Assembly (NCBI RefSeq): GCF_018332695.1
Contig: NZ_BOQN01000038.1
Coordinates: forward strand, 1 to 64,000
Reading direction: 5' to 3'
DNA length: 64,000 nucleotides
From: Paractinoplanes toevensis
GTDB lineage: Bacteria > Actinomycetota > Actinomycetes > Mycobacteriales > Micromonosporaceae
A program made the position numbers and the translations under genes. Position 1 is the first letter of the stretch. Each line of letters starts with the position of its first letter. The notes beneath the pieces are model-generated. The model saw nothing but the letters and a program-made list of their open reading frames with translations. It did no database searches and was not told the origin of the DNA. Below are positions 9,662 to 17,875 of the stretch, piece by piece.

Positions 9662-10256
9662 AGCCGGCGCCCAGCCTGGTGGCCACCTCGGGCGGCAGCG
9701 GGTAGACGGTCTCGGCCGGCAGCAGATCGGCGGCGGCCCGGGCGTTGCCGTCGGTCAGTCGGGAGTGGATCGTGCGGGCCAGGGCCGTCACGTCGCTGAT
9801 GCCGACCAGCCAGTCGTCCACGTACCGGTCGACAGCCTCGCCCGACAGTCCCACCTGGAGCGACCGATGCGGCAGCGGCGCCAGCCGCAGCGACCGCTCC
9901 GGGTCCCACTGCACCCGCACCGGCGCGGTCTTGACCTGCCGTGCCCAGGCCACGCTGTCCGGGTGGAGCTTCCGATCGAAGTGGCTGAGCGCCGCGTTCG
10001 CGAGGGCCCACTCGAAACCGTCACGCCGGATCTCGACAGCCAGCACGTGCTCCTGGCCGGGCTTCGTGGCCCACCCGCAGCGATACATCATCCAGAGAAA
10101 CGACGGCTTGATCCAGGTCATCCGCTCCCGCTTGAACGGCGCCACGAACCTGCCGGCAGCCAGCGCCGGCCGAGCGATCACCGAGGAGTACGCCTGATAG
10201 ACCGTGATAGTGCTCTCGGTGAAGTGGGCGCGTACCTGTCGAAGCGGGATGTTCAC
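9660..10256 (-). CDS. DUF4291 family protein
   Basis: 198 aa, full length for DUF4291. Conserved family blocks are clear: RQVRAHFTESTITVYQAY, FVAPFKRERMTWIKPSFLWM and GQEHVLAVEIRRDGFEWAL. The family is widespread in bacteria and fungi, and its biochemical function is not established to my knowledge. No signal peptide or membrane helix is present, so it is cytoplasmic. It starts at GTG 10256. Its TAG stop is contributed by the CTAG site that also forms the IS630 copy B boundary, yet the C-terminus (PLPPEVATRLG) looks natural. Confidence 0.85.
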   Translation of the reverse strand: MNIPLRQVRAHFTESTITVYQAYSSVIARPALAAGRFVAPFKRERMTWIKPSFLWMMYRCGWATKPGQEHVLAVEIRRDGFEWALANAALSHFDRKLHPDSVAWARQVKTAPVRVQWDPERSLRLAPLPHRSLQVGLSGEAVDRYVDDWLVGISDVTALARTIHSRLTDGNARAAADLLPAETVYPLPPEVATRLGAG

Positions 10257-10359
10257 GCCCCGGATGATGACCGCCCGGCGCAGGCCGGCGCATCCGGTTT
10301 TGTGCGGTGAGAGGTCCGCCGGTCGGGCCGGGCGGGGCTGGCCGGCGGACCTGGTGGGG

Positions 10360-10402
10360 CCGGTGGTCCAAGCGGAGGCTCTCGATCCCCTTGAACCACC
10401 GG
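10360..10402 (-). terminator. terminator hairpin of the anthranilate synthase gene
   Basis: Arms CCGGTGGTCCAAG (10360-10372) and CTTGAACCACCGG (10390-10402) are complementary apart from one position. In the minus-strand RNA that position is a G-U wobble, so the 13-bp stem is complete only for leftward transcripts. It begins 13 nt after the stop codon of the leftward gene. There is no U-tract, as is common in actinomycetes. The remaining 10257-10359 shows nothing else. Confidence 0.6.
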
Positions 10403-10414
10403 CCTATGGTTTTG

Positions 10415-12226
10415 CTACCCGTTCGTGGCCGGGCTAACCACACCGGACAGCAACGGTGGGAGAAGCTCGGACAGGATGGCCACGCCGTCGCGGCTCAGGA
10501 CCGACTCGGGGTGGAACTGGACGCCGGCGAAGCCGGCTCCGCGCAGCGCGTGGACCGCCGCGTCGGACGGGTCGCGGGCGATCTCCACCGGGCCGTAGGG
10601 AGAGACGAGCAGCGACGTGTCGGCCACCGCGGCGAAGCTGGAGTAGAAACCTACCCGGCGGGTTCGGCCGAACAGGTCCACGTCGCGGGCGACGCCCTGA
10701 TAGGGGGAGTCGCGGCGGCGCAGCGGCAGGCCCAGCAGGACGGCCAGGATCTCGTGGCCCAGGCAGACGCCCAGGGTGGGGATGTCGGTCGCGAGCAGGC
10801 CGGCCACCAGGTCGCGCATGGCGGTCATCTTCGGGTCGGTCAGGTCGTCGGGGTCGCCGGGGCCGGGGCCGACCACCACCAGGTCGGCGGGGACGATGCC
10901 GGTCACCGCGGCGTGCCACGGCATCACCGTCACGGTCAGACCGAGGGCTTTCAGCTGGTGGGCGAGCATGGCGGTGAACGTGTCCTCGCCGTCGACGATC
11001 AGCGCGCTCCGGCCGGCCAGCGACGGGATGGTCAGTGCTCCGGGGGCGCGGGAATCCAGCCAGAAACGGGCGAGGTCGGTGTTTCTGGCGGCCAGTGCCG
11101 CCCGTACCTCTTCGGTCTCGGATGGGCGTACGGGAAGGGAAGCGTTATCGGTCGCGCCCAGCGCGGCCAGGATCCCGGCGGCCTTGGTGTGGGTTTCGGC
11201 GATTTCGCCGGCCGGCGTGGAATGCCGGACCAGGGTGGCGCCGACCGGGACGCGCAGGGTGCCGTCGGGGGAGATCTCGGCCGAGCGGATCAGGATCGGC
11301 GCGTCCAGGGTCTGCCGGCCCTGGTCGTCGTGGCCGAGCAGGGCCAGCACGCCGGCGTAGTAGCCGCGGCCGCGGCGTTCGTGGCGGGCGATCACGCGGC
11401 AGGCGTTCTCGATCGGGCTGCCGGTGACGGTGGGGGCGAACATGGTTTCCCGCAGCACCTCGCGCACGTCCATCGTGCCCCGGCCGGCCAGCAGGTATTC
11501 GGTGTGGGTGAGGTGGGCCATCTGCTTGAGGTACGGGCCGGCCACCTGGCCGCCGTGCTCGGCGACGGTGGCCATCATCTTCAGTTCCTCGTCGAGGACC
11601 ATGTAGAGCTCCTCGATCTCCTTCGGGTCGGCGAGGAAGTCCATCAGTGAACCCGAGCCGTGCCGGAAGGTGCCGCTGATCGGGTTCATCATGGTGATGC
11701 CGTCGGCCACGCTGACGTGCCGCTCGGGGGTGGCGCCGACCAGCGTGCGGGTGCCGGTGTGCACCAGGAACGTCCAGTAGGTGCCCTGTTCGCCGGCGAG
11801 GAGCCGGCCGAACGCGGCGCGCGCGGCGGCCACCGGGTCGCCGTCCACCGACGCCTGGTAGACGCGGTGGATGACGAAGTTGGCGCCCTCGCCGTGGCCG
11901 ATCTCGTCGCGCAGCACGTCCTCGACGATCTCGCCGTACTCGTCGTCGGTGAGGTCGAAGCGGCCGGGGTTCAGCGTCAGCGATCCGGGCGGAAACGCGG
12001 TCAGCGGTTCCTGCGAAGTGGCCGTGACCAGCAGGCACTCGAGTGGGGAACCGTCGTCTACGCAGTCGAAGCCGCGTTCGGTGATCTGCCGGTAGGGCAC
12101 CACCGCGAGCGTCGGCAGGCCGTCGCGGATCGGGATGTCGGCGAGGGTGGCCACCGTGATCACGTCACCGGTGAGCACTTCGACGTGGTCGGCGCCATCG
12201 CGGTGGAGCAGGGCGAACGGTTGCAT
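10415..12226 (-). CDS. trpE: fused anthranilate synthase (TrpE-TrpG / PhzE-type)
   Basis: 603 aa. Residues 1-390 form the chorismate-binding aminase component (GTYWTFLVHTGTRTLVGATP, MNPISGTFRHG, TVTGSPIENACRVIARHE). Residues 405-595 form a class I glutamine amidotransferase with triad Cys488 (LGVCLGHE), His572 and Glu574 (FHPES). It converts chorismate and glutamine to anthranilate, or to ADIC if it acts in a phenazine-like path. The fused layout resembles PhzE, but no phenazine genes are nearby. A Trp-codon leader peptide with an attenuator hairpin precedes it, so a role in tryptophan supply is much more likely. GGAGGAAA precedes ATG 12226. Confidence 0.92.
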   Translation of the reverse strand: MQPFALLHRDGADHVEVLTGDVITVATLADIPIRDGLPTLAVVPYRQITERGFDCVDDGSPLECLLVTATSQEPLTAFPPGSLTLNPGRFDLTDDEYGEIVEDVLRDEIGHGEGANFVIHRVYQASVDGDPVAAARAAFGRLLAGEQGTYWTFLVHTGTRTLVGATPERHVSVADGITMMNPISGTFRHGSGSLMDFLADPKEIEELYMVLDEELKMMATVAEHGGQVAGPYLKQMAHLTHTEYLLAGRGTMDVREVLRETMFAPTVTGSPIENACRVIARHERRGRGYYAGVLALLGHDDQGRQTLDAPILIRSAEISPDGTLRVPVGATLVRHSTPAGEIAETHTKAAGILAALGATDNASLPVRPSETEEVRAALAARNTDLARFWLDSRAPGALTIPSLAGRSALIVDGEDTFTAMLAHQLKALGLTVTVMPWHAAVTGIVPADLVVVGPGPGDPDDLTDPKMTAMRDLVAGLLATDIPTLGVCLGHEILAVLLGLPLRRRDSPYQGVARDVDLFGRTRRVGFYSSFAAVADTSLLVSPYGPVEIARDPSDAAVHALRGAGFAGVQFHPESVLSRDGVAILSELLPPLLSGVVSPATNG

Positions 12227-12281
12227 GGGTTTCCTCCGAGGGCGGGCGGTGCCGGCCGAGGCGGAGGGCCATGACGAAGGA

Positions 12282-12304
12282 CGGCCGCCTCGGGGAGGCG
12301 GCCG
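12282..12304 (-). terminator. trp attenuator hairpin
   Basis: Perfect 10-bp stem with a 3-nt loop, CGGCCGCCTC-GGG-GAGGCGGCCG as written on the plus strand. It starts 7 nt past the stop codon of the Trp leader peptide and ends about 55 nt before the anthranilate synthase start. The leader and spacer contain GC-rich segments (for example CCGAGGCGG at 12255-12263) that could pair alternatively with one arm. It has the position expected of the terminator in a ribosome-mediated trp attenuator. Confidence 0.72.
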
Positions 12305-12311
12305 CGTGAAG

Positions 12312-12374
12312 TTACGCGCGGGTGGGTGTGGCCGCCGGTCTGGCGGGCCACCACATGCTCAATCGCGCGTGCAT
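12312..12374 (-). CDS. trpL: trp leader peptide (attenuator)
   Basis: A 20-codon open frame, MHARLSMWWPARPAATPTRA, on the minus strand, with tandem Trp codons at positions 8 and 9 (TGGTGG, plus-strand 12348-12353) and a TAA stop at 12312-12314. Tandem Trp codons in a short leader, followed at once by a strong hairpin and then an anthranilate synthase gene, are the classic layout of ribosome-mediated attenuation. Actinomycete trp leaders commonly have two or three adjacent Trp codons. When charged tRNA-Trp is scarce, the ribosome would stall on the pair and prevent the terminator from forming. Confidence 0.75.
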   Translation of the reverse strand: MHARLSMWWPARPAATPTRA

Positions 12375-12396
12375 GCCGACGAGCATAGGGGCAGCG

Positions 12397-12615
12397 TCAG
12401 TGGAATGCCAGGAGCACCGCGGTGCGGGCCCAGCGCATCCGGTCGGGGGCGCAGTCGGGGTGCTCGCCGAATTCCTGCGCGACCAGTTCGGCGCAGCGGT
12501 CCTCGCCGATGCGGTGCACGGTGTCGGTGACGGCGGCCCGGATCAGCTCGGCGGTCGGCTGCTGGGATCGCTGGACGTGAGACAGGAAGAGCGCATCGGA
12601 GAGTACGGCGTTCAT
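12397..12615 (-). CDS. small conserved hypothetical protein
   Basis: 72 aa from ATG 12615, with an excellent ribosome site (AGAGGAGGA) 5 nt upstream. It begins MNAVLSDALFLSHVQRS and has a helical body (AELIRAAVTDTVHRIGEDR, AELVAQEFGEHPD, MRWARTAVLLAF). No signal peptide, membrane segment or metal motif is present. Similar short helical proteins with a terminal RMRWAR block occur in Micromonosporaceae; the function is unknown. It ends about 22 bp before the trp leader on the same strand and might be co-transcribed with it. Confidence 0.62.
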   Translation of the reverse strand: MNAVLSDALFLSHVQRSQQPTAELIRAAVTDTVHRIGEDRCAELVAQEFGEHPDCAPDRMRWARTAVLLAFH

Positions 12616-12792
12616 CGGGTCCTCCTCTGCCGGGTGGGCGTAGCGGCGTCGTTGCACACCAGGAGACTCTTCGTGGGATGCAGGTCCGATGCGCAACGGG
12701 TGCGGCTGGGTTGCACGATCGGACCGTCCCCACCCAAATAACTGGATATAGTGCGTTTTAGTAGGGAAGACGGGCCAACCGAGGAGAAACCC

Positions 12793-13167
12793 GTGACGGT
12801 GGTGCTGGTCGCCGATGATGACGCCGACATCCGTGACCTGGTGGCATTCAAGCTGGAGCAGGCCGGATTCGACGTGATCGCTGTCGAGGACGGTCAGACG
12901 GCCCTCGAGCAGGCCCGCAGCCGCCAGCCGACGCTCGCCGTCCTGGACGTCTCGATGCCCGGTCTCTCCGGCATCGACGTCTGCAAGATGCTGCGGGCCG
13001 ACCCGGCCACCGCCGGAATACTGATCATCATGCTCACGGCCCGGGTCCAGGAGCAGGACGTCGAGGGCGGATTCAGCGCCGGCGCCGACGATTACGTGAC
13101 CAAACCGTTCAGCCCCCGCGAGCTCGTCTCACGCATCCAAGCGTTGCTGAGCCGGGCCCGGGCCTGA
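12793..13167 (+). CDS. single-domain response regulator (CheY-like)
   Basis: 124 aa consisting of one receiver domain and no output domain. The acidic pair is in VADDDADIRD, the phospho-acceptor Asp in TLAVLDVSMPG, the conserved Thr in IIMLTARV and the Lys in YVTKPFSPREL. The start is GTG 12793, preceded by GAGGAG; the upstream in-frame ATG lacks a site. It lies 23 bp ahead of a histidine kinase gene, which is its likely phosphate donor. With no DNA-binding domain it should act by protein contact or in a phosphorelay. Confidence 0.93.
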   Translation: MTVVLVADDDADIRDLVAFKLEQAGFDVIAVEDGQTALEQARSRQPTLAVLDVSMPGLSGIDVCKMLRADPATAGILIIMLTARVQEQDVEGGFSAGADDYVTKPFSPRELVSRIQALLSRARA

Positions 13168-13190
13168 GAATCCGGCCGGAGGCCCCGCCG

Positions 13191-14051
13191 ATGAGACGTC
13201 CGGCCTGCGGCGCGGCCCTCCTCGCCGGCCTGGCCGGGGGTGGGGTGCTGGGCGCCCTCGCGATGGCGCACCTGATGAGCCGGCTGCGGGCCGACAGCCG
13301 CCTCAAGGATGCCGAGACCGAGCAGCTGCGGCGCACCGAGGAGGAGCTGCTGGCCCGGCTCAAGGCCCTCGACGCCGCCAAGACCGACTTCATGGCGACC
13401 ATCTCGCACGAGCTGCGCACCCCGCTGACCAGCATCTCCGGTTACGTCGAGCTGTTGCGCGACAGCGACCCGGACGAGCTGACCGACGCGCAGCAGCGGA
13501 TGCTCGAGGTGATCGCCCGCAACGCCCGGCGGCTCCGCGAGCTGATCGAGGACATCCTCACCCTGTCCCGCATCGAGTCGGGTGGATTTTCCAGCGATCA
13601 GGGCGAGGTGGACCTCGCCCAGGCGATCGAGCGGGCACTCACGGCCATCACGCCGGCCGCGGAGAAGGCGTCGGTCGGGCTTCATTCCGACGTACGGGGA
13701 CCGCTCCCGTTACGGGGTGACGGTGTCCAGCTGGACAAGGTGCTGGCCAACCTGATCGGCAACGCGGTCAAGTTCACCCCGCCCGAGGGCACCGTGACGG
13801 TCCGCGCCGAACGGGCCGGGGAGCACACCGTGCTGTGGGTCTCGGACACCGGCATGGGCATCCCGCCGGCCGAGCAGAACGCGTTGTTCGTCCGGTTCTT
13901 CCGAGCCACCAACGCGATCCGGCAGGCGATCCCGGGCACCGGGCTCGGCCTGGCCATCTGCCAGAAGATCGTGGACAACCACGGCGGCTCGATCGAGGTC
14001 GAGTCGGCCGAGAACGTCGGCACCACGGTGACCGTCCGCCTACCCCACTAG
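13191..14051 (+). CDS. sensor histidine kinase
   Basis: 286 aa. One N-terminal transmembrane helix (about 6-28), a short coiled coil (35-65), a HisKA domain with FMATISHELRTPLTS (phospho-His at about residue 70), then HATPase_c with N-box LANLIGNAVKF, G1 VSDTGMGIP and G2 GTGLGLAI. There is no extracellular sensor domain, so it may sense through the membrane or a partner. It is paired with the CheY-like gene just upstream. The last 12 bp overlap the convergent DUF3159 gene. Confidence 0.93.
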   Translation: MRRPACGAALLAGLAGGGVLGALAMAHLMSRLRADSRLKDAETEQLRRTEEELLARLKALDAAKTDFMATISHELRTPLTSISGYVELLRDSDPDELTDAQQRMLEVIARNARRLRELIEDILTLSRIESGGFSSDQGEVDLAQAIERALTAITPAAEKASVGLHSDVRGPLPLRGDGVQLDKVLANLIGNAVKFTPPEGTVTVRAERAGEHTVLWVSDTGMGIPPAEQNALFVRFFRATNAIRQAIPGTGLGLAICQKIVDNHGGSIEVESAENVGTTVTVRLPH

Positions 14052-14669
14052 GGGGTGGCGCAGCCCCGGGTGGCCGGGCGGCAGGGTCTTGCGGATCACC
14101 CACCAGCTCACCGCGAGGCAGGCGGCGATCAGCGGCCAGGTCAGGGCGATCCGGGCCACGCCCAGCGCGACCACCTGCCCGGCCGCGTAGAGCGGGAGGA
14201 AGACCGCCAGCCGGATCACGTACTGCAGCACCCACACCCAGCTGGCCAGGCCGTACGACCGGAGCAGCGCGGGGTCGCGCCGCCACCGGGTCTTCTGCCC
14301 CAGCACGCCGCCGACCACCAGGCCCAGCAGCGGCCAGCGCAGCACGATGCTGACCGCCCAGGCCAGCGCGCTCGCCGCGTTGCTCAGCAGCTGGAGCAGG
14401 AAGAAGTCCTCGGCCTTGCCGGTGCGCAGCGCGATCAGGGCGGCCACGCACACGCCGAGCAGGCCGATCAGCACCGCCCGGGGCTTGTCGCCGTGCCGCA
14501 GCCGCCACCAGCCGACGGCGACGGCGCAGGCCACCGCGACGGAGGCACCGGCCCAGATGGAGCGTCCGCCGGCCAGCCAGCCGATCACGAAGCCGGCGGC
14601 CGGGAGAGTGGCGTCGATCGCCGCCCGGCGCCCGTTCAGCAACTCCGCCAGCGACTCCGGCTGTGCCAT
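14040..14669 (-). CDS. DUF3159 family membrane protein
   Basis: 209 aa with six or seven hydrophobic helices, starting MAQPESLAELLNGRRAAID. The family-typical blocks are NGRRAAIDATLPAAGFVIGW near the N-terminus and WRRDPALLRSYGLASW in the second half. DUF3159 proteins are actinobacterial membrane proteins of unknown function, often listed as predicted permeases. The gene overlaps the histidine kinase 3' end tail to tail and begins 33 bp after the leftward diguanylate cyclase gene ends. Confidence 0.82.
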   Translation of the reverse strand: MAQPESLAELLNGRRAAIDATLPAAGFVIGWLAGGRSIWAGASVAVACAVAVGWWRLRHGDKPRAVLIGLLGVCVAALIALRTGKAEDFFLLQLLSNAASALAWAVSIVLRWPLLGLVVGGVLGQKTRWRRDPALLRSYGLASWVWVLQYVIRLAVFLPLYAAGQVVALGVARIALTWPLIAACLAVSWWVIRKTLPPGHPGLRHPLVG

Positions 14670-14691
14670 CCCGACCCCGTCCCACTCGAAA

Positions 14692-14707
14692 GTTAGGACA
14701 GCCTAAC
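14692..14707. promoter_or_regulatory. short perfect inverted repeat GTTAGG-ACAG-CCTAAC
   Basis: It spans the stop codon of the diguanylate cyclase gene, 23 bp upstream of the DUF3159 start. Its half-sites resemble those of IdeR/DmdR iron boxes (TTAGG...CCTAA), but the whole is shorter than the 19-bp consensus. It could be an operator for the downstream gene or a small terminator; neither is established. Confidence 0.3.
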
Positions 14708-16157
14708 GGAGGACCGGGTCGCGCTCCCGGCGGTGGGCGGCCTTCTCGGCGTACATCGCGGCGTCGGCCCGGCCGATCAGGATGTCCCGGTCGATGGTCT
14801 CGCCCCGGAGCGCGCCGGCCATGCCGGCCGAGACCCCCACCTGGACGCGTGCCCCGCCCACCTCGATGGGGTGGCCCACCAGGCTCGTCATCAGTCGCGG
14901 CAGATCGTCCGGGGCGGGCCCGCGGCGCAGTACCAGGAACTCGTCCCCACCGAGCCGGCCGACGACGTCATCGGGGCCGGCCGCGCCGGTCAGCCGGGCC
15001 GCCACCGCCCGCAGCACGGCATCGCCGGCCTGGTGACCGAACCGGTCGTTGATCGGCTTGAAGCCATCCAGGTCGAGCAGGATCACGGTGACCTCGTCGA
15101 GCGTGCACCGCTCCAGGTCGGCCAGTGCCCGGTCGATCTCGGCGACCACGTGCCGCCGGTTGCGCAGGCCGGTCAACTCGTCGTGCAGGGCGTGGTGGGC
15201 GAGCGTCGCCTCGGCCCGGCGGCGCAGCTGCGACATCTGCCACAGCCGCAGCAGCACCAGTGGTACCGCCAGCATCGAGCAGACCGGCAGCACCACGCTC
15301 GCCACGTCGTCGCCGCGCAGCCCCTGGATCATGGCGATCAGCGGGTTGGCGCAGAGCGCGGCGCCGATCCAGAGCAGCGGCAGCTGGGTGCTCGGCTGGC
15401 CGGCGGACCCGTCCGGGTCGGTGATCCGCGGTGCGGCCGGGTGGACGGCCGCGGCCGCGATGGTCAGGTACGCGACCATCGTGATGATCGCGGTCCAGGC
15501 CGAGCTGCCGTGCCGGGCGGTGAGCGTTCCGGCGATGTGGCCGCCGAGGGTGGCCACGCTGCAGAGCACGAGATAGCCGATCGGGCCGCGCGCTCCGGCG
15601 GCCCGCCGCCCGATCCGGGTGAGGCAGGAGATCAGGGCGGCGAGGATGGCGATGTCGCTGAGCGCCAGCATCTCGCCGACCGTGGTGGCGGTCGGGGTGA
15701 GCCGGGGCGCGATCAGCCAGGCCCAGGCCGGACCGGCCACGCACACCCCGAACAGCGCGGCGTCCAGCAAACCGGCCAGGTCGCCGATGCCTCGGCGGCG
15801 CAACGCGGCGGCCGTGCCGACGAGGAACAGCAGGTGGGCGGAGGCGATACCGAAGTCGGCGGCGCGGCCCTCGGCCCGGCCGAAATGATGCCCCGGCACC
15901 CAGTCCGACCAGAACGCCATGCAGCCGGCGAGCAGGACCAGACCGGCGGTCGCGATGATCCAGGGGCGGCCCCTGAGGTGCCCGGTGGCGAGGGCGCCGG
16001 CGAAGGTGACCACCGGGACGAGGGTGACCATCGCGAAGATCACGACCCGCAGGTGCGGGCCGGCGAGGGCGTACGAGGTCGCGGCGAGCACCGTCGCGGC
16101 CAGCACCCCGGCGTGCACCGGCCAGGCCGGCGCGGTCGCCCGCGGCCACCTCGTCAT
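14703..16157 (-). CDS. membrane-bound diguanylate cyclase (GGDEF)
   Basis: 484 aa. The N-terminal 310 residues contain eight to ten transmembrane helices of an MASE-like sensor. A linker is followed by a C-terminal GGDEF domain (about 325-480) starting at LAHHALHDELTGLRNRR. The catalytic loop is an intact RLGGDEF, and substrate-binding LLDLDGFKPINDRFGH is conserved, so it should make c-di-GMP from two GTP. No EAL domain is present. An I-site RxxD five residues before GGDEF is not obvious. In sporulating actinomycetes c-di-GMP controls development through BldD. Confidence 0.92.
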   Translation of the reverse strand: MTRWPRATAPAWPVHAGVLAATVLAATSYALAGPHLRVVIFAMVTLVPVVTFAGALATGHLRGRPWIIATAGLVLLAGCMAFWSDWVPGHHFGRAEGRAADFGIASAHLLFLVGTAAALRRRGIGDLAGLLDAALFGVCVAGPAWAWLIAPRLTPTATTVGEMLALSDIAILAALISCLTRIGRRAAGARGPIGYLVLCSVATLGGHIAGTLTARHGSSAWTAIITMVAYLTIAAAAVHPAAPRITDPDGSAGQPSTQLPLLWIGAALCANPLIAMIQGLRGDDVASVVLPVCSMLAVPLVLLRLWQMSQLRRRAEATLAHHALHDELTGLRNRRHVVAEIDRALADLERCTLDEVTVILLDLDGFKPINDRFGHQAGDAVLRAVAARLTGAAGPDDVVGRLGGDEFLVLRRGPAPDDLPRLMTSLVGHPIEVGGARVQVGVSAGMAGALRGETIDRDILIGRADAAMYAEKAAHRRERDPVLR

Positions 16158-16291
16158 TGCGTCCCCCTCGTCGCGCGTTGTCCGCCCATCGGCGACTGCG
16201 CGGTCGACCTGAGCGGATTCGGCGAGCGGCGCGCCCGGGCTCAGCGCCCGGCCGCAACGGTCGATAAGTCAGAGGAATAGGCGAAACGCGA

Positions 16292-17875
16292 ATGTTGGGG
16301 GCCGTCGTGGGCAACTGGTCGGTTCGATGGAAGATCACCAGCCTGGTGCTCGTCGGCATCGTGCTGGCCGGTGTGCTCGGCGTGACCGGGCTGGTCGGCA
16401 TCTCGAAGCTGGTGGCCAGCGCGAAGACGCAGGACAACTTCCGTCAGGTGAGTCTGCTGCTGGAGAAGCTCGACACCAACGCGGCCAACGTCGACAGCTT
16501 CGTCAACGCCAACCTCGCCTTTCCTACCCAGACCAAGACCTTCGTCGACGGGTCCGCCGCCTTCATGACGGCCGGCGACCAGATCGTCGCCGAGCTGCAG
16601 AAGAAGTCGCTCGGCCAGGCCGACGCGGCGACGATCGACACGCTGGACACCTCGTGGGGCTCGTTCACCGACTCGGCCAAGTCGATGCAGCAGCAACTGC
16701 TCACGAAGGTCCCGGCCGCCACCCTCTTCAAGATCGGTGGCGACCTCTACAACGCGTACACGGCCTTCTCGGAGCAGCTCACCAAGGCTTCCGCCACGAT
16801 CAGCACCGAGGCCGCGGCGGCCGCGAAGTACCGCACCGCCCTGATCAAGAAGGTCACCTGGATCTTCGGCGGCGCGCTGGCGGCCGGCGTGCTGATCCTC
16901 GCGGTCTTCGGCTACCGCGTCGGGCGCGGCATCATCCGGCCGCTCGGCACCGCGGTCGAGGCCCTGCGCCGGGTCGCGCAGCGTGACTACACGGTCGACG
17001 TGCCGGTCCACGGCAGGGACGAGATCGCGCAGATGTCCACGGCGCTCAACGCGGCGGTCGGCGACATCCGCGAGGCGATCCGCACCATCGCCGGCGGCGC
17101 GCGCCGGCTGACCGAGGCGTCCCAGCGGCTCACCGTGATCAGCCACGACGTCGACGCGTCCTCGGGGGAGACCTCCGGCCAGGCCGGTACGGTCTCCGAA
17201 TCGAGCATCCTGGTCACCGAGCGGGTCCGCGAGGCCGCGCAGGGCGCCGAGCAGATGACCGCGGCGATCCGCGAGATCTCCGGCAACACCACCACGGTCG
17301 CCCAGATCGCGATGGGCGCGGTCACCACCGCCCAGCAGACCACCGACGCCATGTCGAAGCTGTCCGCCTCGACCGACGAGATCGGCAACGTGATCAAGCT
17401 GATCACCGCGATCGCCGAGCAGACCAACCTGCTCGCGCTGAACGCCACCATCGAGGCGGCCCGGGCCGGCGAGCTCGGCAAGGGCTTCGCCGTGGTGGCC
17501 AGCGAGGTCAAGGACCTGGCTCAGAACACCACCCGGGCCACCGAGGACATCGGCAACCGGATCCTGACCATCCAGAGCGACACCGGTGCCGCGATCGAGG
17601 CGATCGGCCGGATCGCCGACGTGATCAACGAGATCAACCAGTACCAGGCCAGCATCGCCGGCGCGGTCGAGGAGCAGACCGCGACCACCAACGAGCTGAG
17701 CCGCCTGTTCGACGACGCCGCGCACGGCGCCGACGCGATCAACCAGTCAATCGGCCGGGTAGCGGCCACCGCGGCGCAGACCGCGGGCGGCGCGACCTCG
17801 ACCCGAGAGGCGGCGGCCGACCTGTCCGAGCTGGCCGCCAGCCTCAACGGCGTGGTGTCCCGCTTCCGGGTCTAA
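16292..17875 (+). CDS. methyl-accepting chemotaxis protein
   Basis: 527 aa. TM1 (about 15-37), a helical-bundle extracellular sensor (about 38-185), TM2 (about 188-208), HAMP (about 210-262, with the DEIAQM signature) and a signalling domain whose hairpin tip reads [19 protein letters not shown]. The family senses ligands and controls CheA. ATG 16292 lacks a close ribosome site; GTG 16307 (MGNWSVRW) has a G-run upstream and gives an N-terminus more like the second receptor at 22.9-24.5 kb. No che genes are adjacent. A motile, zoospore-forming actinomycete would be consistent. Confidence 0.93.
   Translation: MLGAVVGNWSVRWKITSLVLVGIVLAGVLGVTGLVGISKLVASAKTQDNFRQVSLLLEKLDTNAANVDSFVNANLAFPTQTKTFVDGSAAFMTAGDQIVAELQKKSLGQADAATIDTLDTSWGSFTDSAKSMQQQLLTKVPAATLFKIGGDLYNAYTAFSEQLTKASATISTEAAAAAKYRTALIKKVTWIFGGALAAGVLILAVFGYRVGRGIIRPLGTAVEALRRVAQRDYTVDVPVHGRDEIAQMSTALNAAVGDIREAIRTIAGGARRLTEASQRLTVISHDVDASSGETSGQAGTVSESSILVTERVREAAQGAEQMTAAIREISGNTTTVAQIAMGAVTTAQQTTDAMSKLSASTDEIGNVIKLITAIAEQTNLLALNATIEAARAGELGKGFAVVASEVKDLAQNTTRATEDIGNRILTIQSDTGAAIEAIGRIADVINEINQYQASIAGAVEEQTATTNELSRLFDDAAHGADAINQSIGRVAATAAQTAGGATSTREAAADLSELAASLNGVVSRFRV

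Noticed and set aside
10415..12226. Phenazine biosynthesis assignment for the fused anthranilate synthase
   Set aside because: No phzF, phzD or phzG-like genes nearby, and a Trp attenuator is present upstream.
12160..12354. 64-codon minus-strand frame over the trp leader
   Set aside because: No ribosome site or protein character, and it conflicts with the 20-codon Trp leader, which explains the region better.
14692..14707. Iron box (IdeR/DmdR)
   Set aside because: Half-sites resemble the consensus but the full 19-bp pattern is absent and no iron genes are adjacent; kept only as an inverted repeat.
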